Source: Mesorhizobium ciceri biovar biserrulae WSM1271 (GTDB taxonomy: Bacteria > Pseudomonadota > Alphaproteobacteria > Rhizobiales > Rhizobiaceae). From it: 64,000 bases of DNA. Where the stretch lies: contig NC_014923.1 in NCBI RefSeq assembly GCF_000185905.1, forward strand, positions 3,619,501 to 3,683,500, written 5' to 3'. Made by a program: the position numbers and the translations under genes. The notes beneath the pieces were generated by a model that saw nothing but the letters and a program-made list of their open reading frames with translations, was not told where the DNA came from and ran no database searches. Positions 1 through 9,375 of the stretch are shown here, one piece after another (the first letter of the stretch is position 1; each line of letters opens with the position of its first letter).

Positions 1-968
1 CCATAGCCGCGCGGCCGTTCCATGTCGGCAACGCTGGCGATGGCATCGGCTGGCGCACCGATGCCGACGGGTACATCGATGTGGAAGATCGTGCCGCGTC
101 CGACCTTCGACGAGAATGTCACGGGATGACCGAGCGCGCTGGCCATGCGGCGCACGATGGCGAGCCCGAGCCCGAGACCGCCACCGTCCAGTTCGGCATT
201 GGCCGGCGAGGTGCCGCGGTGGAACTCCTCGAACACCGCCTCGCGCTGGTCGTCGGGAATGCCGCAGCCCGTGTCGGCGACGTCGATGCGGATGGTGTCG
301 CCGCGATGCCTGGTGCCGACAAGCACGCCGCCCGAGCGTGTATAGCCCAGCGCGTTGGAGAGAATGTTCTGCAGGATACGGCGCAGCAGCGTGCGGTCGG
401 AGCGGACCACGGCATGGACCGGCCGGAATTTCAACGACAGGCCTTTCATCTCCGCCACCGGCAGGAAATCCGAGCGGAGCGACGAGAACAGCGCCTCCAG
501 GCTGACGTCGCTTATGTCGGGCTGCACCACGCCGGCATCGAGCTTGGAGATGTCGAGCAGGGTTCGCAGCAGGTCCTCCATCGTCTCCAGCGAGCGCTCG
601 ACCTGCCGCACCAGTTTCTTGCCCTCGTCGCTGGTCTGAACTTCGGCGAGCGCCGAAACCGAAAGGTGGGCGGCATTCAGCGGCTGCAGCACGTCGTGAC
701 TGGCAGCGGCGAGGAAACGGGTTTTTGACAGGTTCGCCAGTTCGGCGTTTTCCTTGGCGGCACTGAGGTCAATGTTCGACTGCTCCAGCCGCCGCAAGGT
801 CGAGTGAAGTTCCTCGGTACGTGTACGCACCCGGTTTTCCAGCGAGATCGTGGTCTGGAACAGCGAAAAGGCGTTGCCTTGCTGGTCCATCGAGCGCTCG
901 ACGCGGCTGACCAGTGCCGCGTTGATCTTCTTCAGCTTTTCAAGATCGTTTATGTCCCTCAGCGGCAT
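1..968 (-). CDS. Sensor histidine kinase (NahK-like), 3' end outside window
   Basis: The reading frame starts at an ATG at 968 and stays open to the window edge, giving at least 322 residues. The N-terminal ~90 residues are helical and heptad-like. The H-box follows (SHDVLQPL, phospho-acceptor His91), then an N-box with NILSNALGYT (~201-210), a G1 box DTGCGIP (~232-238) and a glycine-rich G2 box (~262-270), so the HisKA and HATPase_c domains are intact. The HDxLQPL form of the H-box is typical of the hybrid kinases paired with FIST proteins, such as NahK of Pseudomonas. A receiver domain, if present, lies beyond the edge. The gene starts 14 bases after the stop of the FIST gene and is very likely co-transcribed with it. 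It should autophosphorylate in response to the FIST partner and feed a phosphorelay; the downstream regulator is not visible here. Confidence 0.88.
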   Translation of the reverse strand, partial: MPLRDINDLEKLKKINAALVSRVERSMDQQGNAFSLFQTTISLENRVRTRTEELHSTLRRLEQSNIDLSAAKENAELANLSKTRFLAAASHDVLQPLNAAHLSVSALAEVQTSDEGKKLVRQVERSLETMEDLLRTLLDISKLDAGVVQPDISDVSLEALFSSLRSDFLPVAEMKGLSLKFRPVHAVVRSDRTLLRRILQNILSNALGYTRSGGVLVGTRHRGDTIRIDVADTGCGIPDDQREAVFEEFHRGTSPANAELDGGGLGLGLAIVRRMASALGHPVTFSSKVGRGTIFHIDVPVGIGAPADAIASVADMERPRGY

Positions 969-982
969 CTTGTTGCGCCGTC

Positions 983-2233
983 CTATTCCGCCGCCTGGCG
1001 CTCGCCGAAGGCGATGCCGGTGAAAGTCTGGTTCAGATGCATCGACCGGTACTGTTCGCCATAGGTGCCGAAGCCGATGACATTGTTGACCCGGTAGAGT
1101 TCCGAGATCTCGCGAAACACCTGCCGATTGCGTGCGTCCAGCCGGCGCAGCACGCAGTCGAAGCCGAGGATCATGTCGATACCGCCAAGCCTCTCCTCGA
1201 CGTCGCGCAGGGCGGCGCGCGTCGATTCCACCATGTCCTTGGGCTGAGCGATCGACAGCACGACGCCATCGTCTATGGCGCAGAAGAACGACAGCGAGCC
1301 GTCGGCATGCATCTTCTGGATCGACCGGCAATAATATTGTCCGCCCACCTTCACCACCACGGGATGCGAGGCGAAGCTCAGTGGCGTCAGCATCTGCGCG
1401 ACGATACCGACGGACGCGGCATATTCCTGCGCCGCATTGGTGGCGTTGAACTCGCGCACGATGCGGTGATCTGGATCGGAAGCCGTCACAACCAGTTTCT
1501 CATCGGTGGGAACGAAATTGTCGGTCTTGAAGACATGGAAGGGAATTTCGGTCGATATCAGCACGATGATGGCGCTGTCGGAGGTGACCTTGCCGTTCGA
1601 GATCAGGCGCGTCGTCTCGAATTTCAGATCGTCGCCGGCGGAGCCGCCAAGCAGCGGAATGTCATCGAGACCCCAGTGGATGGCTGAACTCACCGCTTCT
1701 TCGGCATAGGAGAGCCCGTCGATGAAGCAGAGCGCGAAAGTGCCTTTGGTCCGATCGCAACCGAGGCGCGCGCGCAGCGATCGCCGCAGGGTCTCGACCT
1801 CGCCGGTGATCCTGTCCATACCCGACGAGGACAGATTTTCGACCATCACGCTGACGGCGGTAAACGCGGGGGACGGAAGCAGCATGGCCAGCACATGACC
1901 ATCCTCGAGACCTTGCGGCGTGATCTCGCCGGCAGTCGAGCAGCCGGCGTGGTGGAGCGCCGGCGCGTGGGTCATGAGCGCCTGGGAAAGGGCGCTGGCT
2001 TCGACCAGGCTCTGGGAAAAGAACAGCAGGGCAAAGCCCGCGTCGATGGCGGCTGCTTCCAGTGCGATCGCCTTGGCGAACGCCTCCATGTCGGGCTCGT
2101 CCGTGGTGAGCGCCGACAGGCCGCATGCATAGCGCGTCTGTGAATTGGCCAGCGATGTTCTCCGCATTTCCTCCGACGCTTTTTTGTGCGCGGCTGTTTT
2201 AAATGCTTCTGGCGCGCGGGCGTCGACCGACAT
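983..2233 (-). CDS. FIST N/C domain sensory protein (NosP-like)
   Basis: About 416 residues, with a FIST-type N-terminal domain (features such as FALLFFSQSL, then HHAGCSTAGEI) followed by a FIST_C region (FALCFIDGLSYAEEAV, LLGGSAGDDLKF, and near the end GFDCVLRRLDARN and IGFGTYGEQY). FIST proteins are cytoplasmic ligand-sensing modules. NosP of Pseudomonas binds haem/NO and controls its adjacent kinase NahK. The ATG at 2233 is chosen because GAAGG sits 5 bases upstream; the frame is open up to 2368 but those extra residues look unstructured. The gene directly precedes the kinase gene and is transcribed away from coxS, so 2234-2430 is a divergent promoter region. Nitric oxide as the ligand is inference from the NosP/NahK precedent; haem-ligand residues were not checked. 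Confidence 0.85.
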   Translation of the reverse strand: MSVDARAPEAFKTAAHKKASEEMRRTSLANSQTRYACGLSALTTDEPDMEAFAKAIALEAAAIDAGFALLFFSQSLVEASALSQALMTHAPALHHAGCSTAGEITPQGLEDGHVLAMLLPSPAFTAVSVMVENLSSSGMDRITGEVETLRRSLRARLGCDRTKGTFALCFIDGLSYAEEAVSSAIHWGLDDIPLLGGSAGDDLKFETTRLISNGKVTSDSAIIVLISTEIPFHVFKTDNFVPTDEKLVVTASDPDHRIVREFNATNAAQEYAASVGIVAQMLTPLSFASHPVVVKVGGQYYCRSIQKMHADGSLSFFCAIDDGVVLSIAQPKDMVESTRAALRDVEERLGGIDMILGFDCVLRRLDARNRQVFREISELYRVNNVIGFGTYGEQYRSMHLNQTFTGIAFGERQAAE

Positions 2234-2430
2234 TGTTGCCTTCAATCGGCGGTTTGGCAATGGGGCCACCGGCACCGCATGTTTGGGGGCGGCCATGACC
2301 GAAAGTACAATGTGCCGCGTTTGCGACGTGCTGTTTTTTGTCCGATGTGCGGTGTACCAATAACGCATGGCCGATGCGCCAACGCCGCGTTGGCAACGTG
2401 ATGACCAAGGTTGATACCCAGGGAGGGACC

Positions 2431-2928
<498 letters not shown>

Positions 2929-3051
2929 GCAAGGGAATATGGGAGTAGGGCAGTAGGGGAGTAGGGCAAGAAGGCCAACGCAACGAGGCCCTTTTTCCTA
3001 CTCCCTTACTCCCCTGCTGCCCTACTCCCATAAATTCCGGAGGAATTTCTG
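2929..3051 (+). repeat. coxS-coxL junction with 25-bp inverted repeat
   Basis: The arms 2939-2963 and 3007-3031 are complementary over 25 bases, with one position forming a G-U pair in RNA. They are separated by a 43-base loop. Each arm is built of short GGGAGTAGGG-like repeats. The hairpin ends 20 bases before the coxL start codon, whose ribosome binding site (GGAGG, ~3039-3043) lies just outside the stem. No ORF fits here. Confidence 0.9.
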
Positions 3052-5400
3052 ATGGGCATTGAAGGTGTTGGCGCTCGGGTCGCGCGCAAGGAAGACAAAC
3101 GATTCATCACGGGCGCCGGCCGCTATGTCGACGACATGGTGGTTCCCGGCATGAAGCACGCCGCCTTCGTGCGCAGTCCGCACGCGCATGCGCAGATCAA
3201 GAAGATCGATGTGAAGAAGGCCCAAGGCATGCCCGGCGTCATCGGCGTGCTGACCGGCAAGGAACTCAAGGCCGATGGCATCGGCAATCTCATCTGCGGC
3301 TGGATGATCCACTCCAAGGACGGCTCGCCGATGAAGATGGGGGCATGGTCGCCACTCGCCTTCGACCGGGTCCGTTATGTCGGTGACGCCGTCGTCATTG
3401 TCGTCGCCGAGACCAAGGGGCAAGCGCGTGACGCCGCCGAGGCGGTCGAGATCACCTACAAGGAGTTGAAGGCCGTCGTCGACGCCTCCAAGGCGATGGA
3501 CAAGGGTGCGCCGCAGATCCACCCCGAAGCGGACAACAATCTGATCTTCGACTGGGACATTGGCAATGCCGACGACACGGAAGCGGCCTTCGGGAAGGCA
3601 GCCCATGTGGTCAAGATGGACATCATCAACAACCGGCTGGTGCCTAACGCCATGGAGCCGCGCGCCGCACTTGGCCATTACGACAAGGCCGAGGATCACT
3701 ACACCTGCTGGACGACCTCGCAGAACCCGCATGTGGCGCGGCTGGTGATGAGCGCCTTCTACAATGTCGCGCCGGAAAACAAGCTGCGCGTGATCGCGCC
3801 CGATGTCGGCGGCGGTTTCGGCTCGAAGATCTACATCTATCCCGAAGAGATCGTCTGCCTGTGGGCGTCGAAGAAGACCGGCGTGCCGGTCAAATGGGTG
3901 GCTGACCGGACCGAGAGTTTTCTGACCGACGCGCATGGCCGCGACCATCACACCCATGCTGAAATGGCCTTCGACAAGGACCACAGGATCCTCGGCCTGA
4001 AGGTCGAAACCCAGGCCAATCTCGGCGCCTATATGTCGCTGTTTTCGTCGGCGACGCCTACCTACCTCTATGCGACGCTGCTGTCGGGCCAGTACAATAT
4101 CCCGGCCATCCACGCCAATGTGAAGGCGATCTATACCAACACCGCGCCCGTCGATGCGTATCGCGGGGCAGGGCGGCCGGAAGCGACCTTCGTCATGGAG
4201 CGCATGATGGAGACGGCGGCCCGCCAGTTCGGCGTCTCGCCGGCCGAGCTGCGGCGCAAGAACTTCGTCACAGCGTTTCCGCATCAGACGCCGGTCATCA
4301 TGTGCTATGACGCCGGCGACTATGCCGCTTCGCTCGATGCGGCAATGAAGGCGTCGGATTATGCCGGCTTTGCCAAGCGCAAGGCCGCCGCCGCCAAGAA
4401 GGGGCTGCTGCGCGGCATTGGCATGAGCTGCTACATCGAAGCCTGCGGCATCGCGCCGTCTGCTGCCGTCGGCTCGCTCGGCGCCGGTGTCGGCCTTTGG
4501 GAATCGGCGGAAGTGCGCGTCAACGCGGTCGGCACGATCGAGGTGCTGACTGGCTCGCACAGCCACGGCCAGGGCCATGAGACGACCTTCGCGCAACTGG
4601 TCAACGAGCGCTTCGGCGTGCCGCTCGATTCGGTCTCGATCGTGCATGGCGACACCGACAAGGTGCAGATGGGCATGGGCACCTATGGCTCGCGCTCGGG
4701 TGCAGTCGGCATGTCGGCCATCGTCAAGGCCCTCGACAAGGTCGAGGCCAAGGCCAAGAAGATCGCGGCACACCTGCTCGAAGCCGACGAAGGCGATATC
4801 GTCATCGAGAATGGCGCGCTGAAGGTCGCCGGCACCGACAAGAACGTGCCGTGGTTCCAGATGGCGCTGGCCGCCTACACTGCCCACAACCTGCCGGGCG
4901 GCATGGAGCCCGGGCTGAAGGAGACGGCGTTCTACGATCCGTCGAATTTCACCTTCCCGGCGGGCTGCTATATCTGCGAGGTCGAGGTCGACCCGGAAAC
5001 CGGCGTCACCGAGATCGTCCAGTTCGTCGCTGCCGACGATTTCGGCAACATCATCAACCCGATGATCGTCGAGGGCCAGGTGCATGGCGGGCTGGCGCAA
5101 GGCATCGGCCAGGCGCTGCTCGAAGGCGCCCATTATGACAATAGCGGCCAGCTTTTGACCGCGAGCTACATGGACTACACCATGCCGCGCGCCGGCGATC
5201 TGCCGTCGTTCAAGGTCTCGACCTCGAACACGCCATGCCCGGGCAATCCGTTGGGGATCAAGGGCTGCGGCGAGGCCGGCGCCATCGGCTCGCCGCCGGC
5301 GGTGATCAACGCCCTCACCGACGCCATCGGCAGCAACGATCTTGCCATGCCGGCTTCGCCGTCCACCGTCTGGGCCGCGATCCGCGCGACGAAACACTGA
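3052..5400 (+). CDS. coxL: Form II CO dehydrogenase-like large (Mo) subunit
   Basis: A 782-aa molybdenum hydroxylase large subunit of full family length. It has the N-terminal Ald_Xan_dh domain (RKEDKRFITGAGRYVDDM) and the molybdopterin-binding region, including GGGFGSKIY and a late IKGCGEAGAIGSPP segment around residue 740 that carries the catalytic glutamate. The active-site loop at residues 369-375 reads AYRGAGR, the signature of form II enzymes; form I (verified CO-oxidising) enzymes have AYxCSFR with the selenium/copper-binding Cys. The enzyme is cytoplasmic or membrane-associated and should need molybdopterin cytosine dinucleotide. GGAGG lies about 8 bases before the start. The upstream and downstream gaps each hold a large inverted repeat. 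Substrate is uncertain: form II members may oxidise CO slowly or act on another small carbonyl or aromatic compound. Confidence 0.93.
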   Translation: MGIEGVGARVARKEDKRFITGAGRYVDDMVVPGMKHAAFVRSPHAHAQIKKIDVKKAQGMPGVIGVLTGKELKADGIGNLICGWMIHSKDGSPMKMGAWSPLAFDRVRYVGDAVVIVVAETKGQARDAAEAVEITYKELKAVVDASKAMDKGAPQIHPEADNNLIFDWDIGNADDTEAAFGKAAHVVKMDIINNRLVPNAMEPRAALGHYDKAEDHYTCWTTSQNPHVARLVMSAFYNVAPENKLRVIAPDVGGGFGSKIYIYPEEIVCLWASKKTGVPVKWVADRTESFLTDAHGRDHHTHAEMAFDKDHRILGLKVETQANLGAYMSLFSSATPTYLYATLLSGQYNIPAIHANVKAIYTNTAPVDAYRGAGRPEATFVMERMMETAARQFGVSPAELRRKNFVTAFPHQTPVIMCYDAGDYAASLDAAMKASDYAGFAKRKAAAAKKGLLRGIGMSCYIEACGIAPSAAVGSLGAGVGLWESAEVRVNAVGTIEVLTGSHSHGQGHETTFAQLVNERFGVPLDSVSIVHGDTDKVQMGMGTYGSRSGAVGMSAIVKALDKVEAKAKKIAAHLLEADEGDIVIENGALKVAGTDKNVPWFQMALAAYTAHNLPGGMEPGLKETAFYDPSNFTFPAGCYICEVEVDPETGVTEIVQFVAADDFGNIINPMIVEGQVHGGLAQGIGQALLEGAHYDNSGQLLTASYMDYTMPRAGDLPSFKVSTSNTPCPGNPLGIKGCGEAGAIGSPPAVINALTDAIGSNDLAMPASPSTVWAAIRATKH

Positions 5401-5513
5401 AAGCGAATAGCGAATAGGGAGTAGCGAATAGGGAAGAGAAGGCGGTGCGACTGGATAGATCCTATTCGCTATTCGCTACTCCCTATTCGCCCATTCACCC
5501 AAGGGAGAATTCC
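5401..5513 (+). repeat. coxL-coxM junction with 22-bp perfect inverted repeat
   Basis: The arms 5410-5431 and 5469-5490 are perfectly complementary over 22 bases with a 37-base loop. The arms are made of GCGAATAG and GGGAGTAG type short repeats, similar in style to the coxS-coxL hairpin. The coxM ribosome binding site (AAGGGAG, ~5500-5506) follows the hairpin. No ORF is seen. Confidence 0.9.
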
Positions 5514-6311
5514 ATGTACGCAGTCAACTATCACCGCGCCGCCTCGGTCGCCGATGCTGCCAAGCTGGTCAAGACAGGCGACGCCAAGCTGCTTTCGGGC
5601 GGTATGACGCTGATCCCGGCGATGAAGACGCGGCTTGCCGCGCCGTCCGACCTTGTCGACCTGTCGCGGATCGCGGAGCTGCAGGGCGTCAAGGTGTCGG
5701 GCAAGACCGTCACCATCGGCGCCACCACCACGCATCACGCCGTTGCCAATGACGAGAAGCTGAAGAAGGCCTGTCCGGCGCTTGCCCATCTGGCGTCACT
5801 GATCGGCGATCCGGCGGTGCGCCATAAGGGGACGATCGGCGGCTCGATCGCCAACAACGACCCGGCGGCCGATTATCCGGCGGCGCTCCTGGCGCTGGGC
5901 GCCACCATTATCACCAACAAGCGCGAGATCGATGCCGACAAGTTCTTCAAGGGTCTGTTCGAGACCTCGTTGAAGGAAGGCGAGATCGTCACCGCCGTCA
6001 CCTTCACCGCGCCGGCCAAGGCGGCCTATGAAAAGTTCCGCAATCCGGCATCGCGCTACGCCATCGTCGGCGTGTTCGTTGCCAAGGGCAAGGATGGCGT
6101 CAGCGTCGCCGTCACTGGAGCCGGCGATGACGGCGTCTTCCGCTCGAAGGAGATCGAGGCAGCATTGGCCAAGAATTTCGCGGCCTCGGCACTGGAAGGT
6201 GTGAAAGTGCCGGCGAAGAATCTGATGACCGACATCCATGCCTCGGCCGATTATCGCGCCAATCTGATCGCGGTGATGGCCAAGCGCGCGGTTGCGGCAG
6301 CCAACGCCTGA
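5514..6311 (+). CDS. coxM: CO dehydrogenase-type medium subunit, FAD-binding
   Basis: A 265-aa FAD-binding PCMH-type subunit. The two flavin-contacting motifs are visible: GGMTLIPAMK (~33-42) and TIGGSIANNDPAADYP (~105-120), followed by the CO_deh_flav_C domain. It accepts electrons from CoxS and hands them to the respiratory chain. The start at 5514 has AAGGGAG upstream; the longer frame from 5445 runs through the inverted repeat and is rejected. It is the last gene of the cox set. No maturation gene (coxD, coxE, coxG) follows within this window, so maturation must be encoded elsewhere. Confidence 0.93.
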   Translation: MYAVNYHRAASVADAAKLVKTGDAKLLSGGMTLIPAMKTRLAAPSDLVDLSRIAELQGVKVSGKTVTIGATTTHHAVANDEKLKKACPALAHLASLIGDPAVRHKGTIGGSIANNDPAADYPAALLALGATIITNKREIDADKFFKGLFETSLKEGEIVTAVTFTAPAKAAYEKFRNPASRYAIVGVFVAKGKDGVSVAVTGAGDDGVFRSKEIEAALAKNFAASALEGVKVPAKNLMTDIHASADYRANLIAVMAKRAVAAANA

Positions 6312-6454
6312 GAAACTGTTTGGAAACTCTACTCCGGCGGCCATCTGATGGCGTTTTCTGTGCTTCCGGTGCTCACGTACCAAAAGTACGCTCCGCTCCG
6401 GTTCTCGAAACCACCACCATATGACTCGCCAGGGCGAGTTTCGAAACAGTTTCT
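6311..6454. repeat. 144-bp palindromic (MITE-like) element with 19-bp terminal inverted repeats
   Basis: The outer arms 6311-6329 and 6436-6454 are inverted repeats matching at 18 of 19 positions (AGAAACTGTTTGGAAACTC against its partner). The interior also folds back around a GTAC-CAAAA-GTAC centre. It begins at the last base of the coxM stop codon. It is non-coding and resembles dispersed rhizobial palindromes; copy number in the genome cannot be judged from this window. Confidence 0.7.
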
Positions 6455-6477
6455 AATACGATCGGTCGCAGACAAGG

Positions 6478-6504
6478 AAAGGGGGCCTCCGTGGCCCCTT
6501 TTCT
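6478..6504 (+). terminator. Rho-independent terminator after the cox genes
   Basis: A G/C stem, AGGGGGCC pairing with GGCCCCTT around a TCCGT loop, is followed by a short T run. It lies downstream of coxM and the palindromic element and probably ends the cox transcript. Confidence 0.7.
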
Positions 6505-6622
6505 CGTGCGGCGGCCTGCATCCGTTCAGTTGCTGATGGAATCGCTGCCGCACTGCTTGAAGCAAATCCCCGCCGAGCCGGAGGCCGGACCTGATCCGGC
6601 AGCAATCTCGCACTTGCACAAA

Positions 6623-6645
6623 TCCATATTGCACTGCAATATGGA
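6623..6645. promoter_or_regulatory. Perfect 11-1-11 palindrome, candidate operator
   Basis: TCCATATTGCA, one C, then TGCAATATGGA: both arms match perfectly. It lies 72 bases before the acyltransferase start and far from coxM. The odd-length dyad with one central base is typical of dimeric helix-turn-helix operators. The rest of the 6505-6717 gap shows no recognisable gene apart from a weak 33-codon Cys-rich frame on the minus strand (6526-6627). Confidence 0.6.
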
Positions 6646-6717
6646 CTGGGCGGGAATGCGAGCTGGGTTCGAAATGTACCGTCGTACCCTTCGCATACCT
6701 ATTGCGAGAGGATCGGC

Positions 6718-7740
6718 ATGACCGACATTTCCGCGACGCATGTCGTTCCGTCCCGATCCGCCGCCGACAGATCAACCAGAACAAGACTGGCCTATCTCGA
6801 CGGCTGGCGCGGGCTTTCGATCGCGCTGGTTCTGATCGGCCATTTCTTTCCGGTTCCGGGAATCAATCTTGGCGTGCTGGGCGTCGAATTCTTCTTCGTG
6901 CTCAGCGGCCGGCTGATGGGCGAGATCCTGTTCATCGAACGCTACCCGCTGAAAAAATTCTTCAAACGCCGCTTCTCCCGCATCTATCCGGCTCTTCTGG
7001 TCTTCGTAGTCGTCGCGATGATCGCGCTCTCCGGCACGTTCCTCGCCTTCAAATGGAAGGCCGCGCTGACGGCGCTGACATTCACCTACAATTATGCCGG
7101 CATTCTCGTGGCTCGGGCAGGGGCGCTCGACCATATCTGGTCGCTCTGCATCGAGGAGCACGCCTACATCATCCTGGCGCTGATCAGCGTCATCGTCTCA
7201 AGTCGCTCTCGCGTGGTCGTGCTGCTCCTGGCGCTGGCCTTGCTGGCCATGGCCAATGGCGCGGTTTCGTACTGGGTCTTGGGGATGGACTACGAAACCA
7301 CTTATTGGCGCACGGATGTGCACATCGCGTCGATCCTCCTGTCGGCTTCGATCTGCCTGCTCAAGGCCGACGGCAGGCTGCCGGCGTTTTTGAGAGGCAA
7401 GCATGTGGCCCTGGTGGCAACGGTCTGTGCCGTTGTCCTGTTCCTGGATCGGGTGCCGACGCCGATGCACTATCTCTTCGCGGTGCCGCTGCTGGCTCTG
7501 GCCGTCAACGCACTCGATTTCAGCCCACGGTATTTTTCCGGATTGCTGTCGTCCTGGCCGATGGCGACGCTGGGGCTGTGGTCGTACTCGCTCTATTTAT
7601 GGCAGCAGCCGTTCTACAAATTCGTCTATGAGCAAGGCAGCGCGCCGATACCGATGCTGGCCGCGGTCTTCGCTTGCGCGGCCTGCAGCTACTACCTCAT
7701 AGAGCGCCCGGCGCGCGAATGGCTCAACCGCAACTGGTGA
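6718..7740 (+). CDS. Acyltransferase 3 family membrane protein
   Basis: A 340-aa integral membrane O-acyltransferase of the OafA/AT3 family. The N-terminal signature is AYLDGWRGLSIALVLIGHFF (residues ~22-41). An EFFFVLSGRL segment follows, then the family motif IWSLCIEEHAYII at ~139-151, where WSLxxEExxY is expected. About ten hydrophobic segments cover the rest, and no SGNH domain is fused. Members acetylate or succinylate lipopolysaccharide, exopolysaccharide or Nod factor sugars; the acceptor here cannot be told. It stands alone, with a GAGAGGA-type ribosome binding site and the strong palindrome upstream. Confidence 0.88.
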   Translation: MTDISATHVVPSRSAADRSTRTRLAYLDGWRGLSIALVLIGHFFPVPGINLGVLGVEFFFVLSGRLMGEILFIERYPLKKFFKRRFSRIYPALLVFVVVAMIALSGTFLAFKWKAALTALTFTYNYAGILVARAGALDHIWSLCIEEHAYIILALISVIVSSRSRVVVLLLALALLAMANGAVSYWVLGMDYETTYWRTDVHIASILLSASICLLKADGRLPAFLRGKHVALVATVCAVVLFLDRVPTPMHYLFAVPLLALAVNALDFSPRYFSGLLSSWPMATLGLWSYSLYLWQQPFYKFVYEQGSAPIPMLAAVFACAACSYYLIERPAREWLNRNW

Positions 7741-7987
7741 ATGCCGTCGTGCCCGGCCAGATGATCGTGAGTGCAGGTGGAGGGATCGTGCTTCGTAAGC
7801 AGACGATCCATTAATTGTTTCTAATCTAACTTTCGGGAAAGCAATGACCTGCTTTCCGATCTGGGCCAGTCTCATTAGACATTGGTCTTATGGCAGGCAT
7901 TCCTTATTGCCTCGCCGGCTTACCCGCCTAGTTTGTTCGCAGGACACATCTGAGAAGATGGTTCGAAGACGCATCTGGGAGGATGGA

Positions 7988-9367
7988 ATGGATACGACCG
8001 GGGAAAGGGCGGGCGGCTGGCTCGACCGCTCACGCACCGTCGCCGAGCCTGGCTTCAGCAGGTGGATGGTGCCGCCGGCGGCGCTCTGCATCCACCTTTG
8101 CATCGGCCAGGCCTATGCGTTCAGCGTTTTCAACTTGCCGATGTCTAAGCTGATCGGCATCACCGACTCGGCGCCCGACGACTGGAAATTGACCGGCCTC
8201 GGCTGGATTTTCTCGATCGCGATCCTGTTCCTGGGCATTGCGGCGGCGTTCGGCGGCGGCTGGCTGGATCGCGTCGGTCCGCGCAAAGCCATGGTCGCTT
8301 CTGCCTGTTGTTTCGGCGGCGGCTTCATTGTCTCGGCGCTCGGCGTCTATCTGCACCAATTGTGGATCATCTATCTCGGCTACGGCGTGCTGGGCGGCAT
8401 CGGTCTCGGCCTCGGCTATATCTCGCCGGTCAAGACGCTGATCACCTGGTTTCCGGACCGGCCGGGCATGGCAACCGGCATGGCGATCATGGGCTTCGGC
8501 GGCGGCGCCTTCATCGCCTCGCCGCTGTCGGTTTATCTGATGAAGCTGTTTTCGACGCCTGAGCACATCGGCGTCGCCGAAACCTTCCTGGTGCTGGGCA
8601 TCGTCTATTTCGTCTTCATGCTGATCGGCGCCGTTATCGTCAGGGTGCCGCCGGAGGGCTGGAGGCCTGCCGGATGGACGCCGCCGGCGGCACAGAATGC
8701 GATGGTGACGACGTCCAATGTCCATCTCGACGATGCGTTGAAGACGCCGCAGTTCTGGCTGCTGTGGGGCGTGCTGTGCCTTAATGTGACGGCAGGGATC
8801 GGCGTGCTCGGCCAGGCCTCGGCGATGAGCCAGGAGATGTTTCCGGGACGCATCACGCCTGCCGCTGCCGCCGGCTTCGTCGGCCTGCTGTCGATCTTCA
8901 ACATGCTCGGCCGCTTCTTCTGGGCCTCGACCAGCGATTATATCGGCCGCAAGACAACTTATGCCATCTTCTTCGCGCTGGGCGTCGTCCTCTATGCGGC
9001 GGTGCCGTGGACCGGCCAGACCGGCAGCGTTTTCCTGTTCGTGCTGTTCTACGGGATCATCCTCAGCATGTATGGCGGCGGCTTCGCCACCATTCCCGCT
9101 TACCTGCGCGACGTCTTCGGCGTGCGTTACGTCGGCGCCATCCACGGCCGATTGCTGACCGCGTGGTCGGTGGCGGGCGTGCTTGGCCCGGTGCTGGTGA
9201 ATTATATCCGGCAGTACCAGATCGACAGCGGCGTTGCGAAGGCCGACGCCTACACGGTCACCATGTACATCATGGCCGGCCTGCTGGTTGTCGGCCTCCT
9301 GCTCAACCTGATGATGCGGCCCGTCAATGCGCGCTTCCACATGAAGACCGAACCAGCGGTGGCTTAG
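7988..9367 (+). CDS. MFS transporter, oxalate/formate antiporter (OFA) family
   Basis: A 459-aa protein with 12 predicted membrane spans. It opens with PPAALCIHLCIGQAYAFSVF, characteristic of OFA-family permeases, and has the MFS loop motif (GGGWLDRVGPRKAM) after the second or third span. It probably exchanges carboxylates such as oxalate, formate, lactate or pyruvate. GGGAGGA precedes the ATG at 7988; the frame upstream to 7844 encodes charged, unrelated residues and is not used. A 38-aa single-span protein is encoded 110 bases downstream and is probably its partner. Substrate is not resolved. Confidence 0.88.
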   Translation: MDTTGERAGGWLDRSRTVAEPGFSRWMVPPAALCIHLCIGQAYAFSVFNLPMSKLIGITDSAPDDWKLTGLGWIFSIAILFLGIAAAFGGGWLDRVGPRKAMVASACCFGGGFIVSALGVYLHQLWIIYLGYGVLGGIGLGLGYISPVKTLITWFPDRPGMATGMAIMGFGGGAFIASPLSVYLMKLFSTPEHIGVAETFLVLGIVYFVFMLIGAVIVRVPPEGWRPAGWTPPAAQNAMVTTSNVHLDDALKTPQFWLLWGVLCLNVTAGIGVLGQASAMSQEMFPGRITPAAAAGFVGLLSIFNMLGRFFWASTSDYIGRKTTYAIFFALGVVLYAAVPWTGQTGSVFLFVLFYGIILSMYGGGFATIPAYLRDVFGVRYVGAIHGRLLTAWSVAGVLGPVLVNYIRQYQIDSGVAKADAYTVTMYIMAGLLVVGLLLNLMMRPVNARFHMKTEPAVA

Positions 9368-9375
9368 AGTCAGTT

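Noticed and set aside
3022..5397. 791-codon open frame on the minus strand opposite coxL
   Set aside because: It is the mirror of a high-GC gene with strong third-position bias. It shows no family motifs, is rich in Arg/His/Asp and covers the clear coxL sequence.
6526..6627. 33-codon Cys-rich minus-strand frame
   Set aside because: Four cysteines are notable, but there is no ribosome binding site and its start falls in the palindrome; not enough for a gene call.
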